Origin: Pegoplata infirma
Lineage: Eukaryota > Arthropoda > Insecta > Diptera > Anthomyiidae
Reading direction: 5' to 3'
Length of the DNA stretch: 64,000 nt
Assembly (NCBI GenBank): GCA_963921195.1
Contig: OY992537.1
Span: 203,136,581-203,200,580 of the forward strand
Shown here: positions 43,714-54,500 of the stretch, piece by piece
Layout of the letters: each line of letters opens with the position of its first letter
How positions within the stretch are numbered: position 1 is the stretch's first letter
Program-made: the position numbers and the translations under genes
The notes under the pieces: model-generated
The model's database searches: none
Seen by the model: only the letters and a program-made list of their open reading frames with translations
What the model was told of the DNA's origin: nothing

Positions 43714-43961
43714 TGTTAAGAAAAACATTGTTTAATTAGCAACACTGCATAATCATATGCATTATTAACAATTCCATTTTATCCTTATTCTTTCAACATG
43801 TGTCACATTCCTATTGGCTGTTGTATTCAGCTATTTACAACCAACACGTTTTGTAACATATATAATAGAATTACTGTTCTTTAAACCTTACTTCATTTCT
43901 AACCTTTGTAAATACATGAATTACTTTTAAATACATATTCCACTCGTGTTTTAATTTATCA
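43714..43961 (+). repeat. 3' LTR of the copia element
   Basis: 248 bp, identical by reading to 39403-39650, followed by the TSD AACGT. Provides the 3' end formation signals; the exact polyadenylation signal is not evident (ATACAT/AATACA only). Confidence 0.95.
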
Positions 43962-44585
43962 AACGTTTTCCATTGGAAATATGATTTAGAGTCTGACTTT
44001 TTCTATAACAAAAACTGTCTTAACTGAAAATTGTCATAGAATCTTAAACTTTTCTTTAAAAAAAAAATCAGATTCTGATAATCTTCTTTGTTAAAATGTA
44101 TCAGCATCTGATACAATTCACAATTTAAAACAAGGCTTAAGGCTCTCAAAAAATTTTAAAATATAAAAAAAAAAATTTAATTTTTTTCCCCCGCAACAGT
44201 TTTAAACTTACACAAAAATTAAGAATCTGATTGTGTTACATTCAGTTCAAGGAAAGATCGAGAAAAATTCATAAACATGTGCTGTTATGTAAATTTTTTG
44301 TAAAAAAAAAATTTTAAAAAAATGTTGGGCCCCCACCGAAATAAAATCCTGGATACGCCCCTGTTCAGGAGCCTCCGTAAAGTCTTTCAAAAGTTAGCGT
44401 GTTTTCAACAGACAGACAGACAGACGGACGGACGGACGGACGGACATCGCTAGATCGTCTTAAAATCGATCGAGGATCATGAATATATATACTTTATGGG
44501 GTCCTAGAATAATATTTCGAGGTGTTACAAACGGAATGACAAACTTATATATACCCTCTATCACTAGAGTGGAGGGTATAAAAAA

Positions 44586-45044
44586 TAGAAAGAATTGTGA
44601 TCACATCTCGAATTATGACTTAAAAGTTGCGTAATTTAGAGTAGAATTTTTATAGTTTTTTACAAAAAAATCGAAGGTTTCGAACTTTTTCAAAAAGTCG
44701 ATTATAATTTTAAAACGTCAAATAATAAGTGATAGTTACTTCGAATAATTTTTTCATATTTTTTTTTCTAAAACTACATTTAAATACCAACAAAACGTTG
44801 TCAAACTTTTTTTTAAATATCTATATTTTATAATGGTCAAAATTAATTAAAAATTTCATTTTTTAATTTTTTTGGGAAAATCGCCATTTTGAAAAATTGA
44901 TTACTCAACACCATCTTGAAATAAAAAGCTGAAAATTGGTGTCCAAGTTGCATTTAATAAATACTAAAACATATCCAAAAATAAAATAAATCGAAAGGGG
45001 TCGGGTCTAAAAGTGAGTGATTTGGCTTGGAATGCCCCATATAT
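44586..45044. other. Non-coding, unassigned
   Basis: AT-rich DNA; nothing recognised. Confidence 0.4.
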
Positions 45045-45528
45045 ATTCATAATCCCCGATCCATTTTAAAACATTCTAGCGATGTCCGTCTGTCTGTGGT
45101 AATGGTGATCACGGCCAAAGTATTACACGGAGATGACTGAAACTTAACATATTTATTGAAAGTTCTCCCGAGAAGTTTGGTATTGCATTTGAGCGATATC
45201 GGTTCAGCGGTTCAAAAGTTATGAACGAAAACGTATGGACACCTCAAAAATGTAAGTACATTCAATATAACCTAAAAATACAAAATGCTTTAATTCGGCT
45301 GCTGGTTGACATATGTGAACATAATTGAACACCAAACGGTATCTAAACAAGCATGAACATACTTTTTGACAAAAAATACAAAAATCGCGGATTTTTTTTT
45401 AACAAAAAATTTTTTTTTTGCGGAAGTTTTTTTTCAAAAAATTATTATTTTTTTTTTCAAAAGTTATTTGAAATTTTGGAGGGTATCACTACATTCGGCA
45501 AGACCGAATTTAATTTTTACTTGTTTTT
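45045..45528 (+). mobile_element. DINE-1/mini-me-type element, 5'-truncated
   Basis: Begins inside the family at the CATATATATTCATAATCCCC block; short GTCCGTCTGTCTG run at about 45084; AATGGTGATCACGGCCAAAG, GCGATATCGGTTCAGCGG; tail ATTCGGCAAGACCGAATTTA and TACTTGTTTTTT. Head missing. Closest to 18580-19151. Confidence 0.7.
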
Positions 45529-46934
45529 TTTTTTGTATTTTTGTAATGTATTTTGAATGAATTTCTATCCATTTTGAAGTCTTTCTACTGTTATTTTTAT
45601 ACACATTTTATTGAGTGTTTTATACGTTTAGTTCATACACATACTACTTAGGTTTATTCATTTAATGTTTTATTATTGTCAGAAATAAATAACAAAGCTA
45701 TTCATGTTCTAATTGATTACATATTATGCTAGTCGAAAAACAATAAAAACTTATGTTATAACTTACTTGTAACACTTTAACTGATTACTACAACTAATTT
45801 GTAAAAAAAATCTATATCTTTATTGAAGAAGGGAAAACGAACTAACAGTAAGGCGTAGATGATACTTTATTAAGAAAGAGGTTAAGTCGGAAATATCATC
45901 CACTTTTAATGATTTTCCAAATTAACGAAAACTAGAGAAACTATTACATTAAGTTTAAATTTTACATGTTTTATTGAATTTTTGATTTATATTTGTTGAT
46001 CCTTAATACACGTGAAAACTTTAAGGTGAGTTAGTGGCACCCAAGTTCTGGCACAATCCATTTTAAAAACCAAACAAAATTTCATTTAAAATTTTGTTTT
46101 CATAACTGTCATATTTTCACTTTTATTTCTTATAATTGAAATATCTTAATTTAAGGCATTTGATTTCCCGTTGCTTTTTTCAGTTAAAAAGTTTTTTTAG
46201 TTTAAAAAAAAATATTTCTTTTATTTATAAAAAGGTGTTTGATCTACTTTTCTATTTGATTTTTAAATTGTTTTTCCGTTGTTTTATTTCTAATAATATC
46301 ATATATCAAAGTTATAAAAATTTGATTTGATTTTTTTTCTTTTTTAATTTATATTTTTCATTTTGTTGAACACCACATGCATAGAGAACAACATCATGCT
46401 CAAGGATCTATAATGTTTTTTATGCCAAAGGGTATTTGAAAACATACTAGTGCACACATACACATTAAATATGTATGTATGCATGAATATTAGGGGTATA
46501 ATCAAATTTCGAACCTAGTCTTACATAATGGCTAGTGATGTACTGATACTGAAACCACTTTACTTGGGACATTTCGAAACAAAAACCTTCCGCATAAACC
46601 TCTTTATCTAAAACCCTATCCAGAAAAAAATTTTTTGTAAAAAAAACATTTTTTTATACATATTATCAAGATTTATAATGGATTCAGTTTTTTCGATGTT
46701 AAACGTTAAAAAATAAACTATAAGCAGGAAAAAAAAAATAGTTGAAATCAGTTAAAAATTTCGGCCTACAAAAAAGAATTGGCATTTTTGCCCATCTTGC
46801 CCCACTGTGCGTCCGTTTTTGTTATTTTTTTTGGACAGCTGGTAGGAAAATTACATTTTTGAAAAGAAAAAATATTGAAGCCGAAGAAAATTTTGTGTTT
46901 TTATATTATTATTGATGTCACAATTTTTTTTTCA
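45529..46934. other. Non-coding, AT-rich
   Basis: No element ends or exons. Short open frames are F/K/N/I-rich. A few TATGTATG microsatellite bases at about 46470. Confidence 0.5.
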
Positions 46935-47226
46935 ACACACAAAAAATTATTGGCTAAACATTTTCAATTGAAATTTTGATTGAAATTTTTGTTATTTTCG
47001 TTAACTGTCGAATTACAAATTTTCAACATACCAGATCAATCATTATTTTGATTGACTAGAAATGAAAAATTTATCAAATTTTTGATCACAATTGAAAAAA
47101 TGTTTGATTGAAAAAATTTTCAATCAATCACCTACAATTTGATGATTGGTATAACAATTTTCTTATTTGGAGGAATTTTAATCAAAAAATTTATCGAATC
47201 CGCGTTTTTGTTGATTGCAATTCGTT
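46935..47226 (-). repeat. Family O repeat, copy 2
   Basis: Inverted copy of 25950-26432 (CACACAAAAAATTATTGGCT at its left, AATCACCTACAATTTGATG in the middle), about 190 bp shorter through internal loss. Confidence 0.5.
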
Positions 47227-47569
47227 TAAAATTTTTTCTATGAAGAAATGTCAAGAAAATGGAATACCGCCATTCTTCATAGTTATTCATGCTGTATACC
47301 GCCTTCAAAGGGCCGATTTAAAATTTTCAAAAACTGTTCAAAAGTTATATCCCTAATGAATATATAAAAAATAAGAAATCAAATAAAAAATAAATACAAT
47401 TTTTAATGCAAACGCCAAAAGAAAAAGTGGCAGACATAAATACAACCAATATTTTAGTGTCAACAAATATATAAACCAAAAACACGACATAACATTAGAA
47501 AATATATTAGGGTATTCGATCCGGAAAACTAGTTTTAACCGATGTTCGATTCTAAATGATATTTAAGTA
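47227..47569. other. Non-coding spacer
   Basis: No recognisable feature between the family O copy and the large foldback. Confidence 0.4.
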
Positions 47570-47924
47570 TAAAGGCGCGTTTACACGGGTGAGAAAACTG
47601 CTAGACAAAGACCAAAAACCGACTCTGTGTACCTGTGAATTTGACTTTTTCAATAATTGTGTCAAATCAAGTTCCTCTAAAACGTATTATTTTTTAAGTC
47701 CATGAAGATAAATTCGATTTTACGTAAGAGTTAAATTCGAAATGACGTAACAACATGAAGATAAATTCGATTTAACGTAAAAGTTAAATTCGATATGACG
47801 GAACAACTTGGTGATATATTTAATATTTAAATTCGATTTCAGGTAAAAGTGTGAAGAAAAATCGTAAAAATTGTTTTAAATGTTCTGTGAAAGGGGAATT
47901 GTAGTAGAAGGCAAAGTAAAAAAT

Positions 47925-50900
47925 CCTATTAAGTTAATTGACACGGGGCCAAATCCTCTCAAGAAATGTAAGGGCACAAAAACTTAAATAACCGAAACCT
48001 GAAAAAGAATATACATATTCTGTGAATGAAATATTGTAGTACAGGGCAAAAGTAATGATTCTCATAAATTTTATTGACGCAGGTCTTTCCTGTGGCTCAC
48101 AGTGGGCCAAATCCTCTCCAGAAATGTAAAGGCACAAAAAATTTAATAACCAAAGCCTAAAAAAGTATATACATTTTCTGTTAATGGAGAATTGTAACAG
48201 AGGACAAAAGTAATAATTCCTATAAATTTTATTGACGCAGGTCTTTCCTTTTGTTCACATTGGGCCAAATCCTCTCTAGAAATGTTAGGGCACAAAAAAT
48301 TTAATAACCAAAGCCTGAAAAAGAATATACATATTCTGTGAATGAAGAATTATATTAGAGGGCAGAATTAATAATTCCTATAAATTTGATTGACGCAGGT
48401 CTTTCCGTTTGCTCACAGTGGGCCAAATCCTCTCCAGAAATGCAAGGGCATAAAAAAAATAACCAAAGCCTAAAAAAGAATATACATATTCTGCGAATGA
48501 AGAATTGTAGTAGAGTGCCGAAGTAATGTTTCCTTTAAATTTTATTGACGCAGGTCTTTCCTGTGCCTCACAGTGGGACAAATCCTCTCCAGAAATGCAA
48601 GGGCACAAAAAATTAAATAATCAAAGCCTGAAAAAGAATATGCATATTCTGTGAATGAAGAATTATAGTAGAGGGCAGAAGTAATGTTTCGTATAAATTT
48701 TATTGACGCAGGTCTTTCCTGTGGCTCACAGTGGGCCAAATCCTCCCCAGAAATGTAAAGGCACAAAAAATTTAATAACCAAAGCCTGAAAAAGAATATG
48801 CATATTCTGTTAATGGAGAATTGTAACAGAGGATAAAAGTAATAATTTCTACAAATTTTATTGACGCAGGTCTTTCCTGTGGCTCACAGTGGGCCAAATC
48901 CTCTCCAGAAATGCAAAGGCACAAAAAATTAAATAACCAAAGCCTGAAAAAGAATATGCATATTCTGTTAATGGAGAATTGTAACAGAGGATAAAAGTAA
49001 TAATTCCTATAAATTTTATTGACGCAGGTCGTTCCTTTTGTTCACATGGGGCCAAATCCTCCCCAGAAAAGTAAGAGTACACAAACTTTAATAACCAATG
49101 CCTGAAAAAGAATATGCATATTCTGTGAATGAAGAATTAGAGAAGAGTGCAGAAGTAATGTATCCTATAAATTTTATTGACGCAGGCCTTTCCTGTGGCT
49201 CACAGTGGGCCAAATCCTCTCCAGAAATGTAAAGGCACAAAAAATTTAATAAGCAAAGCCAAAAAAAGTATATACATATTCTGTTAATAGAGAATTGTAA
49301 CAGAGGACAAAAGTAATAATTCCTATAAATTTTATTGACGCAGGTCTTTCCTGTGGCTCACAGTGGGCCAAATCCTCTCCAGAAATGCAAGGGCACAAAA
49401 AATTAAATAACCAAAGCCTGAAAAAGAATATGCATATTCTGTTAATAGAGAATTGTAACAGAGGATAAAGGTAATAATTCCTATAAATTTTATTGACGCA
49501 GGTCGTTCCTGTGGCTCACAGTGGGCCAAATCCTCTCCAGAAATGCAAGGGCACAAAAAATTAAATAATCAAAGCCTGAAAAAGAATATGCATATTCTGT
49601 GAATGAAGAATTAGAGCAGAGTGCAGAAGTAATGTATCCTATAAATTTTATTGACGCAGGTCTTTCCTGTGGCTCACAGTGGGCCAAATCCTCTCCAGAA
49701 ATGCAAGGGCACAAAAAATTGAATAACCAAAGCCTGAAAAAGAATATGCATATTCTGTTAATGGAGAATTGTAACAGAGGATAAAAGTAATAATTCCTAT
49801 AAATTTTATTGACGCAGGTCGTTCCTTTTGTTCACATTGGGCCAAATCCTCCCCAGAAAAGTAAGGGCACAAAAAATTTAATAACCAAAGCCTGAAAAAG
49901 AATATGCATATTCTGTGAATGAAGAATTAGAGTAGAGTGCAGAAGTAATGTATCCTATAAATTTTATTGACGCAGGTCTTTCCTGTGGCTCACAGTGGGC
50001 CAAATCCTCTCCAGAAATGTAAAGGCACAAAAAATTTAATAACCAAAGCCAAAAAAAGTATATACATATTCTGTTAATAGAGAATTGTAACAGAGGACAA
50101 AAGTAATAATTCCTATAAATTTTATTGACGCAGGTCTTTCCTGTGGCTCACAGTGGGCCAAATCCTCTCCAGAAATGCAAGGGCACAAAAAATTAAATAA
50201 CCAAAGCCTGAAAAAGAATATGCATATTCTGTTAATGGAGAATTGTAACAGATGATAAAAGTAATAATTCCTATAAATTTTATTGACGCAGGTCGTTCCT
50301 GTGGCTCACAGTGGGCCAAATCCTCTCCAGAAATGCAAGGGCACAAAAAATTGAATAACCAAAGCCTGAAAAAGAATATGCATATTCTGTTAATGGAGAA
50401 TTGTAACAGAGGATAAAAGTAATAATTCCTATAAATTTTATTGACGCAGGTCTTTCCTGTGGCTCACAGTGGGCCAAATCCTCTCCAGAAATGCAAGGGC
50501 ACAAAAAATTAAATAATCAAAGCCTGAAAAAGAATATGCATATTCTGTGAATGAAGAATTAGAGTAGAGTGCAGAAGTAATGTATCCTATAAATTTTATT
50601 GACGCAGGTCTTTCCTGTGGCTCACAGTGGGCCAAATCCTCTCCAGAAATGTAAGGGCACAAAAAATTGAATAACCAAAGCTGAAAAAGTATATACATTT
50701 TCTGTGAATGGAGAATTGTAACAGAGGATAAAAGTAATAATTCCTATAAATTTTATTGACGCAGGTCGTTCCTTTTGTTCACATTGGGCCAAATCCTCCC
50801 CAGAAAAGTAAGGGCACAAAAAATTTAATAACCAATGCCTGAAAAAGAATATGCATATTCTGTGAATGAAGAATTAGAGTAGAGTGCAGAAGTAATGTAT

Positions 50901-51516
50901 CCTATAAATTTTATTGACGCAGGTCTTTCCTGTGGCTCACAGTGGGCCAAATCCTCTCCAGAAATGTAAAGGCACAAAAAATTTAATAACCAAAGCCTAA
51001 AAAAGTATATACATTTTCTGTTAATAGAGAATTGTAACAGAGGACAAAAGTAATAATTTGTATAAATTTTATTGACGCAGGTCTTTCCTGTGGCTCACAG
51101 TGGGCCAAATCCTCTCCAGAAATGCAAGGGCACAAAAAATTTAATAACCAAAGCCTGAAAAAGAATATACATATTCTGTGAATGAAGAATTATATTAGAG
51201 GGCAGAATTAATAATTCCTATAAATTTGATTGACGCAGGTCTTTCCGTTTGCTCACAGTGGGCCAAATCCTCTCCAGAAATGTAAGGGCACAAAAAATTG
51301 AATAACCAATGCCTTAAAAAAGTATATACATTTTCTGTTAATGGAGAATTGTAACAGAGGACAAAAGTAATAATTCCCATAAATTTTATTGACGCAGGTC
51401 TTTCCTGTGACTCACAGTGGGGCAAATCCTCTCCAGAAATGCAAGGGCACTAAAATTTAAATAACCAAAGCCTGAAAAAGAATATGCATATTCTGTGAAT
51501 GAAGAAATATAGCAGA
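47925..51516 (-). repeat. 158-bp tandem array, left arm (~23 units)
   Basis: Unit landmarks on plus: TTTTATTGACGCAGGTCTTT, GTGGGCCAAATCCTCTCCAG, GGGCACAAAAAATT, GCCTGAAAAAGAATATGCAT, then a variable segment (AATGAAGAATTAGAG / AATGGAGAATTGTAACAG). Several unit classes alternate, distinguished by the variable segment and by GTGGCTCACAG versus TTTGTTCACAT. Outer units are more divergent than inner ones, as expected for satellite-like homogenisation. Confidence 0.85.
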
Positions 51517-54500
51517 TTTGGCCCAATGTGAACAAAAGGAACGACCTGCGTCAATAAAATTTATAGGAATTATTACTTTTATCCTCTGTTACAATTCTCC
51601 ATTAACAGAATATGCATATTCTTTTTCAGGCTTTGGTTATTCAATTTTTTGTGCCCTTGCATTTCTGGAGAGGATTTGGCCCACTGTGAGCCACAGGAAC
51701 GACCTGCGTCAATAAAATTTATAGGAATTATTACTTTTATCATCTGTTACAATTCTCCATTAACAGAATATGCATATTCTTTTTCAGGCTTTGGTTATTT
51801 AATTTTTTGTGCCCTTGCATTTCTGGAGAGGATTTGGCCCACTGTGAGCCACAGGAAAGACCTGCGTCAATAAAATTTATAGGAATTATTACTTTTGTCC
51901 TCTGTTACAATTCTCTATTAACAGAATATGTATATACTTTTTTTGGCTTTGGTTATTAAATTTTTTGTGCCTTTACATTTCTGGAGAGGATTTGGCCCAC
52001 TGTGAGCCACAGGAAAGACCTGCGTCAATAAAATTTATAGGATACATTACTTCTGCATTCTACTCTAATTCTTCATTCACAGAATATGCATATTCTTTTT
52101 CAGGCTTTGGTTATTAAATTTTTTGTGCCCTTACTTTTCTGGGGAGGATTTGGCCCAATGTGAACAAAAGGAACGACCTGCGTCAATAAAATTTATAGGA
52201 ATTATTACTTTTATCCTCTGTTACAATTCTCCATTAACAGAATATGCATATTCTTTTTCAGGCTTTGGTTATTCAATTTTTTGTGCCCTTGCATTTCTGG
52301 AGAGGATTTGGCCCACTGTGAGCCACAGAAAAGACCTGCGTCAATAAAATTTATAGGATACATTACCTCTGCACTCTGCTCTAATTCTTCATTCACAGAA
52401 TATGTATATACTTTTTTTGGCTTTGGTTATTAAATTTTTTGTGCCTTTACATTTCTGGAGAGGATTTGGCCCACTGTGAGCCACAGGAAAGACCTGCGTC
52501 AATAAAATTTATAGGATACATTACTTCTGCACTCTAATCTAATTCTTCATTCACAGAATATGCATATTCTTTTTCAGGCTTTGGTTATTAAATTTTTTGT
52601 GCCCTTACTTTTCTGGGGAGGATTTGGCCCAATGTGAACAAAAGGAACGACCTGCGTCAATAAAATTTATAGGAATTATTACTTTTATCCTCTGTTACAA
52701 TTCTCCATTAACAGAATATGCATATTCTTTTTCAGGCTTTGGTTATTTAATTTTTTGTGCCCTTGCATTTCTGGAGAGGATTTGGCCCACTGTGAGCCAC
52801 AGGAAAGACCTGCGTCAATAAAATTTATAGGAATTATTACTTTTGTCCTCTGTTACAATTCTCTATTAACAGAATATGTATATACTTTTTTTGGCTTTGG
52901 TTATTAAATTTTTTTGTGCCTTTACATTTCTGGAGAGGATTTGGCCCACTGTGAGCCACAGGAAAGACCTGCGTCAATAATATTTATAGGATACATTACT
53001 TCTGCACTCTAATCTAATTCTTCATTCACAGAATATGCATATTCTTTTTCAGGCTTTGATTATTTAATTTTTTGTGCCCTTGCATTTCTGGAGAGGATTT
53101 GGCCCACTGTGAGCCACAGGAAAGACCTGCGTCAATAAAATTTATAGAAATTATTACTTTTGTCCTCTGTTACAATTCTCTATTAACAGAAAATGTATAT
53201 ACTTTTTTAGGCTTTGGTTATTAAATTTTTTGTGCCTTTACATTTCTGGAGAGGATTTGGCCCACTGTGAGCCACAGGAAAGACCTGCGTCAATAAAATT
53301 TATAGGATACATTACTTCTGCACTCTACTCTAATTCTTCATTCACAGAATATGCATATTCTTTTTCAGGCTTTGGTTATTAAATTTTTTGTGCCCTTACA
53401 TTTCTGGGGAGGATTTGGCCCAACGTGAACAAAAGGAACGACCTGCGTCAATAAAATTTATAGGAATTATTACTTTTATCCTCTGTTACAATTCTCCATT
53501 AACAGAATATGCATATTCTTTTTCAGGCTTTGGTTATTCAATTTTTTGTGCCCTTGCATTTCTGGAGAGGATTTGGCCCACTGTGAGCCACAGGAAAGAC
53601 CTGCGTCAATAAAATTTATAGGATACATTACCTCTGCACTCTGCTCTAATTCTTCATTCACAGAATATGCATATTCTTTTTCAGGCTTTGATTATTTAAT
53701 TTTTTGTGCCCTTGCATTTCTGGAGAGGATTTGGCCCACTGTGAGCCACAGGAACGACCTGCGTCAATAAAATTTATAGGAATTATTACTTTTATCCTCT
53801 GTTACAATTCTCCATTAACAGAATATGCATATTCTTTTTCAGGCTTTGGTTATTTAATTTTTTGTGCCCTTGCATTTCTGGAGAGGATTTGGCCCACTGT
53901 GAGCCACAGGAAAGACCTGCGTCAATAAAATTTATAGGAATTATTACTTTTGTCCTCTGTTACAATTCTCTATTAACAGAATATGTATATACTTTTTTGG
54001 CTTTGGTTATTAAATTTTTTGTGCCTTTACATTTCTGGAGAGGATTTGGCCCACTGTGAGCCACAGGAAAGACCTGCGTCAATAAAATTTATAGGATACA
54101 TTACTTCTGCACTCTACTCTAATTCTTCATTCACAGAATATGCATATTCCTTTTCAGGCTTTGGTTATTAAATTTTTTGTGCCCTTACTTTTCTGGGGAG
54201 GATTTGGCCCAATGTGAACAAAAGGAACGACCTGCGTCAATAAAATTTATAGGAATTATTACTTTTATCCTCTGTTACAATTCTCCATTAACAGAATATG
54301 CATATTCTTTTTCAGGCTTTGGTTATTAAATTTTTTGTGCCCTTGCATTTCTGGAGAGGATTTGGCCCACTGTGAGCCACAGGAAAGACCTGCGTCAATA
54401 AAATTTATATGATACATTACTTCTGCACTCTGCTCTAATTCTTCATTCACAGAATATGCATATTCTTTTTCAGGCTTTGATTATTTAATTTTTTGTGCCC

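Larger units (their letters stand above)
39403..43961 (+). mobile_element. Complete Ty1/copia LTR retrotransposon (4,559 bp)
   Basis: Two 248-bp LTRs that I read as identical, a perfect 5-bp TSD AACGT (39398-39402 and 43962-43966), a tRNA-type primer site directly after the 5' LTR, one uninterrupted gag-pol frame of 1,315 codons, and a purine tract at the 3' LTR. Identical LTRs mean a very recent insertion, and nothing visible would prevent activity. Its base composition is clearly less AT-skewed than the flanks. It sits in the 33-bp repeat array of a hAT-like element. Confidence 0.97.
37939..44363. mobile_element. hAT-like element, 8-bp TSD TTCAGGAG, hosting copia
   Basis: Ends CAGTGGCGAAATGATTTC and (inverted) CAGGGGCGTATCCAGG, flanked by TTCAGGAG at 37931-37938 and 44364-44371. 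CAG...CTG ends and an 8-bp TSD indicate hAT. Without the copia insertion it is about 1.86 kb, mostly a degenerate ~33-bp repeat; no transposase remains. Confidence 0.75.
36421..44585 (-). mobile_element. DINE-1/mini-me-type element (-), outermost level of a nest
   Basis: The tail AACAAGTAGAAAAGTTAAAT...GACTTGGCCGAA at 36421 and the head (AGAGTGGAGGGTATAAAAAA) at 44560-44585 are the two ends of one minus-strand element. Between them sit a plus-strand DINE (36708-37587) and a hAT-like element (37939-44363). Its GTCY run, read on plus as CAGACAGACGGACGGA, is at about 44410-44450. Internal text resumes correctly across each insertion (CTTCAGGAG | GAGCCTCCGTAAAGTC). Confidence 0.7.
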
